A stretch of 6,160 nucleotides of DNA, from contig JAAZEW010000159.1 in NCBI GenBank assembly GCA_012512055.1, positions 1-6,160 on the forward strand, in the 5' to 3' direction. Positions 1 through 5,705 of this stretch are shown one piece after another; the stretch's first letter is position 1; each line of letters begins with the position of its first letter. The position numbers were made by a program, and so were the translations under genes. The stretch is from Bacillota bacterium (GTDB lineage Bacteria > Bacillota_G > SHA-98 > UBA4971). The notes under the pieces were generated by a model that did not search any database, was not told where the DNA came from, and saw only the letters and a list, made by a program, of their open reading frames with translations.

Positions 1-212
1 ACCTGCCTTCAGCTCAATGTGGCGCAGTCGGCGGACAGATGGTTCGCAGGATGATAGAGGCTGCCCAGCGGTCGCTGATAGAAGGCACTATGGCCGGAGT
101 CAAAGCAGGATTCCAGGCCGGCCTCACTCAGCAAGGCGTCACCCAGTCATTCACTCAGACCGGCTACGGAGCGGGGCAGACAGGTTATAATCAACCTATC
201 CAGCCTGTATAA
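1..212 (+). CDS. Alpha/beta-type small acid-soluble spore protein, 3' end only
   Basis: The gene enters from the left in frame 3 and stops with TAA at 210-212; 69 residues are visible. Residues 7-18 (GAVGGQMVRRMI) match the C-terminal SASP signature G-x-V-G-G-x-[LIVM]-x-[KR]-[KR]-hydrophobic-hydrophobic, and a helical stretch (EAAQRSLIEG) follows. In the family, these proteins coat spore DNA and protect it from UV and heat damage, and are degraded at germination. The first half, with the germination-protease site, lies outside the window. About 40 residues follow the signature, rich in Gln, Gly and Thr (around LTQQGVTQSFTQTGYGAGQ), whereas ordinary alpha/beta SASPs end soon after it; this extension is the odd part. 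The family call rests on the motif; the spore role is inferred from the family. An intrinsic terminator follows 34 bases downstream. Confidence 0.83.
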   Translation, partial: LPSAQCGAVGGQMVRRMIEAAQRSLIEGTMAGVKAGFQAGLTQQGVTQSFTQTGYGAGQTGYNQPIQPV

Positions 213-246
213 ACCATAGATATACGAGGCAGTAAGGTATATGAAG

Positions 247-279
247 CAGGCCGTCTCAAAAGGACGGCCTGTAGTTTTT
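247..279 (+). terminator. Rho-independent terminator of the SASP gene
   Basis: A perfect 9-bp GC-rich stem (CAGGCCGTC 247-255 with GACGGCCTG 263-271) encloses a 7-base loop, and a run of five T follows at 275-279. It sits 34 bases after the SASP stop. On the minus strand the hairpin has no T run after it, so it should act on rightward transcription only. Confidence 0.9.
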
Positions 280-328
280 CTGCACATGCACATAGTCCGG
301 AAGCGCCTTACAAGGAGGCCCTAATCGC

Positions 329-358
329 ATAATACGTTCTTAGTATAATACGTTCTTA
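329..358. repeat. 14-bp direct repeat pair, 16-bp period
   Basis: ATAATACGTTCTTA occurs at 329-342 and again at 345-358, separated by two bases. The pair lies in the short gap between the SASP terminator and the convergent degV stop at 367. No gene is visible between 280 and 366. It may be a local duplication; no function can be assigned. Confidence 0.6.
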
Positions 359-366
359 ATTCGGTA

Positions 367-1230
367 CTAGCAGTAATAAAACTGGAATCCGATAAGTCCG
401 GGACCGACATGGGTGCCGATTATCGGTCCGATCTCTATTGGTTGCGCCCCAATACCGGGGAATTGTTCTTCCAGTGACCTGGCGACTTCTTCGGCTTTGT
501 CCGGGTTATCCGCATACGCTATGGCAATGTTCGTTGGAAGCCTATCTCCGCCTCCTTCGGCTATCATCAGGTCCGTAATCCTCTTCAACGCGCGCTTTTC
601 AGTTCTGACTTGCTCAAGGACTTCGATTCGCCCTTCATCACGAACAAAATGAAGAATGGGTTTGACCTGCAAAAGAGATCCTATTACTGCTTTGGCGCCT
701 GAGAGGCGTCCTCCTTTATGGAGAAACATAAGATCGTTCACGACAAAAAGAGTCCTCATAGAATCCATGACTTCGTGTACGCGTTTTACGATTTCTTCTT
801 TGCTCTTGCCTGCTTCGGCACACGCCACGGCTTCTTTGACTACAAAACCTAAAGCAGGTCCGGTTTGCTTTGAGTCAATAACAACTATGTCAGCATCCTT
901 GTCCTCTATCATTCCGGTTGCGGTGAGGGCGGAGTTTACAGTCCCGCTGATACCGCTGGAAATGTGGATAGAAATGATGGTCTTGACGCCTTCTTCCAAG
1001 AGACGCCTGTAAGTCGCAAGAAAGTCACCTGATGATGGCTGTGAAGTCGTGGGCAGTTCTTCTACCTTTCTCAATCTGGCATAGAAATCGCGATTGCTGA
1101 TTTCAATAGTCTCTTTATAGACCTCTGATTCTATGTTAACAAGCAAAGGCACAACTGCCACATGATGAGCCTCAAGCCAGTCATCGGGCAAAGCGGCTGT
1201 GGTGTCCGTAACAATGCCAATGGAATTCAT
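367..1230 (-). CDS. DegV family protein (fatty-acid-binding)
   Basis: This is a complete 287-residue DegV/EDD-fold protein, the usual family length. Visible motifs are TDTTAALP (8-15), PTTSQPS (60-66) and HISSGISGT (89-97), whose Ser/Thr residues line the fatty-acid carboxylate site in known structures. HKGGRLSG (171-178), QVKPIL (188-193) and the C-terminal GPIIGTHVGPG (268-278) follow. Family knowledge: DegV proteins bind long-chain fatty acids in the cytoplasm, and the Firmicute FakB members present them to the kinase FakA. No fakA is visible here, so FakB activity is not shown. I chose the ATG at 1230 because AGGAGG (1238-1243) lies 7 bases before it; a longer reading from ATG 1260 would translate through that site. 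It is convergent with the SASP gene. No clear -35/-10 pair was found upstream. Confidence 0.95.
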   Translation of the reverse strand: MNSIGIVTDTTAALPDDWLEAHHVAVVPLLVNIESEVYKETIEISNRDFYARLRKVEELPTTSQPSSGDFLATYRRLLEEGVKTIISIHISSGISGTVNSALTATGMIEDKDADIVVIDSKQTGPALGFVVKEAVACAEAGKSKEEIVKRVHEVMDSMRTLFVVNDLMFLHKGGRLSGAKAVIGSLLQVKPILHFVRDEGRIEVLEQVRTEKRALKRITDLMIAEGGGDRLPTNIAIAYADNPDKAEEVARSLEEQFPGIGAQPIEIGPIIGTHVGPGLIGFQFYYC

Positions 1231-1236
1231 AACGTA

Positions 1237-1246
1237 TCCTCCTTTT
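1237..1246 (-). promoter_or_regulatory. Ribosome binding site deciding the degV start
   Basis: On the minus strand AAAAGGAGGA ends 6 bases before the ATG at 1230, and its AGGAGG core ends 7 bases before it. This is a near-perfect Shine-Dalgarno site and argues against the upstream in-frame ATG at 1260. Confidence 0.85.
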
Positions 1247-1475
1247 GCCCAGAATGTCATAAAATAACATACATTGTTTTCAGTTTGGAAATATTCTTCG
1301 TCATGTTGCCCCTAAATCCTTCACTCTAGTCTAGTCTTCGTATCCAAGAGCATCATGAACCTGTGTCTGCAAGTCCTTATCGAAATTGCCGGGCATGGAG
1401 TCTTAAGAAACCCGAAGAAGGGAAACAATACGATTAAGGCATAGCAGTGCAAAGGAAATCTGAAGGGGGACTATC

Positions 1476-1670
1476 ATGAAGAACAAGAAATGCGGAAAAT
1501 ACCCTGACATGGCTGACAATGCAGAAACCAGCGTGAAATGCAAGCAATGCGGAAACATGGTGAACCTCAGCGATATTTCATCAGAAGGGATGGTGTCTTG
1601 TCCGGTTTGCGGATCATCAGTGAGCTCCTGGGACACTCTGAAATCTGAGGTTTCAAACGAAGATTACTAA
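1476..1670 (+). CDS. Small zinc-ribbon protein, function unknown
   Basis: This 64-residue protein has two CxxC knuckles, CKQC at 22-25 and CPVC at 42-45, each followed by Gly. Sixteen residues separate the knuckles. This is the four-cysteine pattern of a single zinc ribbon, with a further cysteine at position 6 (KKCGKY). The tail is acidic (SEVSNEDY). There is no signal peptide or membrane segment, so it is probably cytoplasmic. The ATG has a G-rich ribosome binding site, AAGGGGGA at 1463-1470, five bases upstream. I do not recognise the specific family; zinc ribbons of this size bind nucleic acid or protein partners, but nothing here says which. It is transcribed away from degV and towards the Amidase_6 gene. 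Repeat copy A begins 24 bases after its stop. Confidence 0.75.
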   Translation: MKNKKCGKYPDMADNAETSVKCKQCGNMVNLSDISSEGMVSCPVCGSSVSSWDTLKSEVSNEDY

Positions 1671-1693
1671 GTAGATTAAGATTAGCATAGGTG

Positions 1694-1795
1694 ATCGCCG
1701 GTTCCAGAAAGTGTGCGTACCGTGCGGGGCAACCCAAGACAATCGGAAAACGAGCGAAGACTAATGAATTTATACTTGGGTTACCGGTATGCTTG
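1694..1795. repeat. Dispersed mosaic repeat, copy A
   Basis: The 36-bp core (1694-1729) differs from copy C at 3 positions, with its first 21 bases identical to C, and from copy B at 8 positions. Similarity to copy B continues rightward with small gaps to about 1795, including the shared strings CCCAAGAC and ACGAGCGA. It contains an imperfect inverted repeat: GCGTACCG (1715-1722) with CGGTATGC (1785-1792), one G-T pair, and AACCCAAG (1731-1738) with CTTGGGTT (1775-1782). The element lies between the convergent 3' ends of the zinc-ribbon and Amidase_6 genes. No transposase or coding signal is present. Confidence 0.75.
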
Positions 1796-1801
1796 CGGGG
1801 C

Positions 1802-3052
1802 TCACATAACGATTTTCAGTAGCCAGAATATGGTGTTGGAATCCCATCCCAGATCCCATGGGACGTGGTAACGGTCAGCGGTATGAGAGTTCACTAGCAG
1901 GTATAAGCCGGAATCTGCGCCGACGACTACCGCAAAATGTGCAATCTTGCCACCTTCCTCGTAGGCAATGAGGTCTCCTCTGTTAAGCGCCCCTATGGCT
2001 CCTCTGGGGTATGCTTCGCTGACTGCTATCAAGTCAGCATAGGTTCCGCGGGCGAGCCTTTGAGCTCGTCCGCTGCTCAGCAAGAAACTGAGCAAGCTCG
2101 ACGCCTGGGCCCAAGCGGCTGTCGCTCCTGCAGCGCGTCCGTACGGAACATATCTCCAAGCATAAGTCATAGGAAGATTGCCGGCTTCTTCATCACCTAA
2201 GATTTGGGAGGCGAAATTGGTACAATCACCGCCGAGGCCTGTATAGTTCTTATACGCAGAGTTGTATCTGCGGTTATTGCCGCAGCCCCAGGCTAGTCCG
2301 CAATACTTGTTTGCATAAGCAACTGCATTCTCCCTATTATAGAGGTAGGCACGTTCTTTGGCGTCGGCTTCGTGGCCGGTTTCGGACAGGTTTCCTGATG
2401 AGTATAGCCATGGATATGCTGAAGCAGGAATGGCTACAAGCTGTGGGTGCACCAAGTCACTTGATAGCGAATAATACGTCTCAAAGGACGAACCCAGTGC
2501 AGTCGTTGAGCTTACGGAGCTTGCGTCTACGTCCAAGGGATCCAGATACCAATCCCGTCTGATGACCCATTCCCCGTCTTTGAATTCAAGCTCCAGCAAG
2601 TGTTCAGTGCCAATACCAAAGCTGTCGGATCCGGACTCAGGCTGAGAATCATGTTTGTAGCAGATCTTAACGCTTTCATCCAGCTCGATCCAGGCGGTGG
2701 TCCCTTTGAGTTCTACTGAGGTGATTCTGAACTCAACCTGGGTATCAAGGAATCTGATGCCACGGGCAGCGCTCCATGCTTGAAGGTATGCACACCTTCT
2801 CTTCTCATGCTCAAAAGCCCACTGTCCGTAGCGGGAATCAAGATCATAGTGGGACATCAGCGCGACCGCGTCTCCCGTGACAATAGCATCAGCCCGGCGA
2901 GAGAGTAGCATGTCAAGGCGCATGCTGATTGTCCTCTCCAGAGACAAAGGTATCCCTGCGACCGGCCGGTGAGGGATACCTCTTAGTGTTATCATAATGC
3001 TAATGACGGCAATCAAGCCTAGTAAGAGTCTTCTTCCATGCAATACATACAT
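1802..3052 (-). CDS. Membrane-anchored Amidase_6 domain protein
   Basis: This 416-residue protein has an N-terminal membrane segment after a basic start (about 9-23), then a domain of about 40-175 with several aromatic and charged stretches (EHEKRRCAYLQAW at 81-93, LELEFKDGEWVIRRDWYLD at 153-171). The C-terminal domain (about 236-416) looks like Amidase_6. It shows YNRENAVAYANKY (238-250), GGDCTNFASQ (274-283) with probable nucleophile Cys277, RGDLI (358-362), KIAHFAVVVG (369-378) with probable catalytic His372, and NSHTADRYHVPW (388-399). By family it is a putative papain-like amidase acting outside the membrane, possibly on cell wall; the substrate is unknown. The ATG is preceded by AAAAGG (3060-3065), which overlaps the stop of the upstream helix-turn-helix gene; the gap is 11 bases, so the two are probably co-transcribed. 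Confidence 0.9.
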   Translation of the reverse strand: MYVLHGRRLLLGLIAVISIMITLRGIPHRPVAGIPLSLERTISMRLDMLLSRRADAIVTGDAVALMSHYDLDSRYGQWAFEHEKRRCAYLQAWSAARGIRFLDTQVEFRITSVELKGTTAWIELDESVKICYKHDSQPESGSDSFGIGTEHLLELEFKDGEWVIRRDWYLDPLDVDASSVSSTTALGSSFETYYSLSSDLVHPQLVAIPASAYPWLYSSGNLSETGHEADAKERAYLYNRENAVAYANKYCGLAWGCGNNRRYNSAYKNYTGLGGDCTNFASQILGDEEAGNLPMTYAWRYVPYGRAAGATAAWAQASSLLSFLLSSGRAQRLARGTYADLIAVSEAYPRGAIGALNRGDLIAYEEGGKIAHFAVVVGADSGLYLLVNSHTADRYHVPWDLGWDSNTIFWLLKIVM

Positions 3053-3063
3053 CGTAATTCCTT

Positions 3064-3240
3064 TTACTTGCGTGGAATTGCACGGTTAAGCGCGTTAATA
3101 ATGAGCCGGGCTTGCTGCGGACGGAGCCTCACAACACCCAATTCAGCTTTAACGACAAGCTCAAAAGGGATTCCCGTGCGTATGGAAACCTCTTTTGCGC
3201 TTATGCCCGCCTCTTGCCTGAGTTTCAACAATGTGGTCAT
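3064..3240 (-). CDS. Small XRE-type helix-turn-helix protein
   Basis: This protein of 58 residues is little more than one HTH domain. The opening LLKLRQEAGISAKEVSIRTG has the XRE layout (L..LR...G.S..E.a..tG), then IPFELVVKAELG as recognition helix and turn, then RPQQARLIINALN as the closing helix. A DNA-binding regulator is the natural reading. The start is uncertain: ATG 3240 stands 9 bases after the AGGAGAGG site (3250-3257), while ATG 3249 (three residues longer) follows it with no spacer, so I prefer 3240. It precedes the Amidase_6 gene by 11 bases in a probable two-gene operon, and a 15-bp palindrome stands upstream, which suggests autoregulation. No dimerisation or sensor domain is present, so it may act as a dimer or with a partner. 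Confidence 0.8.
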   Translation of the reverse strand: MTTLLKLRQEAGISAKEVSIRTGIPFELVVKAELGVVRLRPQQARLIINALNRAIPRK

Positions 3241-3266
3241 GTTGCCCATCCTCTCCTAACATGGCT

Positions 3267-3281
3267 TATACTACCAGTATA
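3267..3281. promoter_or_regulatory. Candidate operator palindrome upstream of the HTH-amidase operon
   Basis: TATACT (3267-3272) and AGTATA (3276-3281) form a perfect 6-bp inverted repeat with a 3-base spacer, 27 bases upstream of the preferred HTH start. Its arms also resemble -10 boxes, but no convincing -35 lies 17 bases away on the minus strand. A site for the HTH protein itself is an inference from position and symmetry. Confidence 0.35.
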
Positions 3282-3359
3282 GTGAGGATGTCCCTTTTTT
3301 ATGCCAAGTCAAATCCAAAAACGTCTTGCCGTCTTTCCATGTCTTATGAGCCGACGCTC

Positions 3360-3851
3360 CTACCCTACTGAAGACGCCTTCTCAGCCAGTTCTCTTACGA
3401 GAGTGTCCGCCAGCCGGTCACCGAGTCTCTTCCCTTGAGGATCTGTAAATACCAACGCAATTTCGATAATGCCGATGATGGAAGTTATGCTTGCCAACAT
3501 GGACCAACTGGACCATGCCACTGATCGGTAAGGCGTGAGCGCCATCAAGAATGACAAGAGCTGTCCTATTGCCAGGGGCCAATTGCGTTTGGCGGATAAT
3601 GCAATATCCACATTACTGCCGCCCGGTCCCACAACCTCAAGGCGCATAACCTTCTTACCAATGCTCTGGTTTTTCCACGCCGGATCCTTTAATAGCTCAA
3701 ACACTATGGCGTCTTTAGTTAGGATATACGCACCCCCAATCAGAGACCCTATTCCGCGAAACGGAATGATACTTGACACCACGGCCGCTATGACTGTATC
3801 AATTAGTGCTGCAATAAGCCGTTTACCCAGATCAGCCTTTTCCTTCGCCAA
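3360..3851 (-). CDS. RDD family membrane protein
   Basis: This 163-residue protein carries the RDD-family landmarks. R11 and D18 lie in the first helix (KRLIAALIDTVIAAVVSSII). NQSIGKKVMRLEVV (61-74) is the conserved post-helix strand, and DPQGKRLGDRLADTLV (137-152) is the C-terminal motif. About four hydrophobic segments are visible (11-31, 33-52, 92-107, 117-135). It should sit in the cytoplasmic membrane. Most RDD proteins have no known role; some have been linked to ion transport, which cannot be claimed here. The start is TTG at 3851, four bases after an A6G8 tract; no ATG is nearby in frame. It is transcribed in the same direction as the HTH-amidase pair, but 110 or more bases separate them, so it is probably a separate unit. 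Confidence 0.85.
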   Translation of the reverse strand: MAKEKADLGKRLIAALIDTVIAAVVSSIIPFRGIGSLIGGAYILTKDAIVFELLKDPAWKNQSIGKKVMRLEVVGPGGSNVDIALSAKRNWPLAIGQLLSFLMALTPYRSVAWSSWSMLASITSIIGIIEIALVFTDPQGKRLGDRLADTLVRELAEKASSVG

Positions 3852-3855
3852 GAGA

Positions 3856-3869
3856 CCCCCCCCTTTTTT
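3856..3869 (-). promoter_or_regulatory. Unusual A6G8 ribosome binding site of the RDD gene
   Basis: On the minus strand six A are followed by eight G, ending four bases before the TTG start. The tract provides AAGGGG-type pairing to 16S rRNA at several registers. Homopolymers of this length can slip at replication, which would change the spacing to the start codon. Confidence 0.55.
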
Positions 3870-4017
3870 ACCGTCATACTAACGACACTATTCACCTTTC
3901 GCCAGATTTATCCTTCCAAAAACTTCATGTACGTCGGAGAATTCCATCAGGGCTATTCTTTTGTGAAAGCGGTGTAGGGATAGGGGACTGTGATGAACAC
4001 CGGCCTGTTCGGCGCCG

Positions 4018-4194
4018 CAAGCGGGTTGCCTTGACAAAATCCGGCCCGTAGGCCGGTGGCCGGATTTGACATCCCTCGTTGCAATCACCGGCCTCAGAAA
4101 ACGTACGTACAGTGCGGGGTCACCCAAGACCTCGAACAACGAGCGATAACGGATGAACTCATACGTAGAGGACTGGGCGGAACATCCGTACGTT
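4018..4194. repeat. Dispersed mosaic repeat, copy B (module M plus core)
   Basis: The left part, module M (4018-4054, 37 bp), matches 6123-6159 at 35 of 37 positions, the last 27 identical. The right part starts with the 36-bp core (4084-4119; 28 of 36 against copy A, 7 of the 8 differences being transitions). Similarity to copy A continues with gaps to about 4194. It has its own outer arms, AACGTACG (4100-4107) and CGTACGTT (4187-4194). Here the module precedes the core, the opposite order from copy C. Confidence 0.75.
4037..4067. repeat. Perfect 10-bp hairpin inside copy B
   Basis: AAATCCGGCC (4037-4046) and GGCCGGATTT (4058-4067) are exact inverted repeats around an 11-base loop. The hairpin overlaps two direct copies of TTGACA (4031-4036 and 4066-4071). 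No -10-like sequence stands at the right distance from either TTGACA, and there is no T run typical of an intrinsic terminator. It resembles the palindromes found in REP- or MITE-like elements. Confidence 0.7.
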
Positions 4195-4304
4195 AGGTGG
4201 CATTCCTCTGAAGTAAATGTATGTGGAGAACTATGCTCAATATTGTCATATTCAGTGGTAATTTCCCAACATATGTGGGGTTTAGCAGGTATTTGCATTT
4301 CAGC

Positions 4305-4342
4305 ATTGAATTTATTCTACTGAATTGAATTTGCTCTACTGA
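4305..4342. repeat. Tandem 19-bp repeat upstream of the GHL10 gene
   Basis: ATTGAATTTATTCTACTGA (4305-4323) is followed with no gap by a second copy (4324-4342) that differs only at two adjacent positions (GC for AT). It ends within the candidate -35 box, so it could be a pair of regulator sites or a simple duplication. Confidence 0.8.
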
Positions 4343-4367
4343 CAAGTACTGGGCTCTGTACGATTAT
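4339..4367 (+). promoter_or_regulatory. Candidate vegetative promoter of the GHL10 gene
   Basis: CTGACA (4339-4344, 5 of 6 to consensus) is followed after 17 bases by GATTAT (4362-4367, 4 of 6). Transcription would begin near 4374, giving a leader of about 54 bases to the GTG start at 4428 but only about 9 bases to a TTG at 4383. Confidence 0.4.
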
Positions 4368-4427
4368 TGAGTTCGACTGCTCTTGGAGACTATTCTCTGC
4401 GACTACAAGGGGGTGCATATTACGGCA

Positions 4428-5705
4428 GTGAGAAAGTCCGTCATCAGGATGCTTAACGGCTTTCAGCAGGTAAGCTCAAGATACCACATAGCCTTTTTAA
4501 TGGCTGTTCTCCTAATAGCGGGAGGGGCTTTGTGTATCGTGGCCGGAACCGATGTGCATCCGGAGGCTGCAATGGACGAGGAGTTCCGCGGGTTGTGGGT
4601 TGTGCGCACAAGTATGCAATCTCAAGAATCAATTGAGCGGGTGATTCGCAGGGCCGTAGAAAGCAATTTCAACGCCATCTTAGTACAAGTAAACGGGCGC
4701 GGGGAAGCGTATTATGAAACCGACATCGTGCCTAAGATGCCGGATGTGCCTGAAGGATTCGATCCTCTGGCGTTTTGCATCCGGAAGGCCCATGCTGCCG
4801 GCTTAGAGGTGCACGCATGGATCAATGCTTTCACCGTAGGTGAGTTGGGGCGTAGTGAGTATCATGAGAAGCATGTGCTCAGTCAGCATCCTGAGTGGTC
4901 CCTGGTAGATCTCAACCAGGTCTCAACCTTTGATTACACCCCGGGGATGGCCAAAGGTGAACTTGTTTCGGTGATGCTGGATCCTGCAATAGAGGGTGTA
5001 AAAGAGTACGTCCGTGAGGTGTTCATGGAGATAGTCGCTAACTACGACGTGGACGGTGTCCATTTTGACTACATTAGGTATCCCGGTAGGAAGTATGGCT
5101 ACAGCCAGGAGGCAAGGGATGGATTTCGGGAACTCACAGGCTATGATCCGCTGGATCTTGTAAACAAGGCGGAGGCCGTTCGCGGCACAATCATAGATGG
5201 AGAGGACCTTATTCAGGGCCTCAGAGATAAGTGGGATGAGTTTCGCCAAGAACAAGTGACTGAGGTTATTCGCAGAGTCTACCTGGATGTTAAGAGGAGA
5301 AAGCCTGATGTCGCAGTGTCATGCGCCGTATTTCCCGATGCTGACGACTCTCGCAACCTCAGGATGCAGGACTGGCGGAGCTGGATTCAAGAAGGCATTG
5401 TAGACTTCGTAGTGCCCATGGCATATACGCCGGATACCCAAAAGTTCACAGGCCATATCAAAAAGGCGGTGGAAACACCACCCGGCGGGAAGGTTTTGGC
5501 CGGTGTCGGGGCTTATCTTATGCTGGACGATCCCCAGGACTGCATAGAGAAGATTGATGCTGCAAGGGAGCTTGGAACATCTGGAGTAGTCCTGTTTTCA
5601 TATGATTCCATCAAGGCAAGGGAAGATTATTGGGAAGCTCTGGCGCGCGGCCCGTTCAGTACTCTTGCAGCAGCCCCGAAAATGGTTTGCCAAGCCTCAG
5701 ACTGA
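4428..5705 (+). CDS. Exported GHL10/UPF0748 (YngK-like) glycosidase-like protein
   Basis: This 425-residue protein matches the glycosyl-hydrolase-like 10 family (formerly DUF187). A basic N-terminus and a hydrophobic segment (about 21-40, IAFLMAVLLIAGGALCIVAG) mark export or anchoring; the Cys there lacks a lipobox Leu at -3. The TIM-barrel part runs from about 52: EFRGLWVVR (52-60), NAILVQVNGRGEAYY (82-96), VHAWINAF (128-135), LDPA (184-187), DGVHFDYIRYP (209-219) with barrel-end acidic residues, WDEFR (269-273), DFVVPMAY (326-333) and VVLFSYDSI (387-395). A surface role in cleaving a cell-wall or exopolysaccharide glycan is inferred from the family; the substrate is not established. The start is uncertain: GTG 4428 has AAGGGGG (4407-4413) 14 bases upstream, TTG 4383 has no ribosome binding site and ATG 4449 only a weak one. 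Its stop directly abuts that of the hepT remnant. Confidence 0.9.
   Translation: MRKSVIRMLNGFQQVSSRYHIAFLMAVLLIAGGALCIVAGTDVHPEAAMDEEFRGLWVVRTSMQSQESIERVIRRAVESNFNAILVQVNGRGEAYYETDIVPKMPDVPEGFDPLAFCIRKAHAAGLEVHAWINAFTVGELGRSEYHEKHVLSQHPEWSLVDLNQVSTFDYTPGMAKGELVSVMLDPAIEGVKEYVREVFMEIVANYDVDGVHFDYIRYPGRKYGYSQEARDGFRELTGYDPLDLVNKAEAVRGTIIDGEDLIQGLRDKWDEFRQEQVTEVIRRVYLDVKRRKPDVAVSCAVFPDADDSRNLRMQDWRSWIQEGIVDFVVPMAYTPDTQKFTGHIKKAVETPPGGKVLAGVGAYLMLDDPQDCIEKIDAARELGTSGVVLFSYDSIKAREDYWEALARGPFSTLAAAPKMVCQASD

Larger units (their letters stand above)
3888..4300. other. Intergenic region without a credible gene
   Basis: Most of the gap between the RDD gene and the GHL10 gene is non-coding by my reading. 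A 136-codon open frame crosses it on the minus strand, but it runs straight through repeat copy B and shows no domain. What the stretch does hold is repeat copy B (4018-4194), a perfect 10-bp hairpin (4037-4067) and a 16-bp near-palindrome centred on ACATATGT (4265-4280, 7 of 8 base pairs). Confidence 0.6.

Noticed and set aside
344..349. Perfect TATAAT on the plus strand
   Set aside because: It has no -35 box at 17 bases and no gene downstream on that strand; it belongs to the 14-bp direct repeat.
1331..1396. A 21-codon minus-strand reading frame, MPGNFDKDLQTQVHDALGYED
   Set aside because: The composition looks protein-like, but there is no ribosome binding site, a stop lies three codons upstream of its ATG and no family is recognised. 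It could be a leftover gene end, but this cannot be supported.
1403..1636. 77-codon frame opposite the zinc-ribbon gene
   Set aside because: It is a shadow of the zinc-ribbon gene on the other strand, with no ribosome binding site and no domain.
4031..4036. TTGACA as a promoter -35 box
   Set aside because: No -10-like sequence follows at 16-18 bases; the position is GC-rich hairpin sequence.
3888..4298. 136-codon open frame on the minus strand
   Set aside because: It runs through repeat copy B, has no recognisable domain or good ribosome binding site, and the matching frames at copies A and C are not preserved as coding sequence.
4383..4427. TTG at 4383 as the start of the GHL10 gene
   Set aside because: No ribosome binding site precedes it, it would leave almost no leader after the candidate promoter, and the extra 15 residues add no signal-peptide feature.
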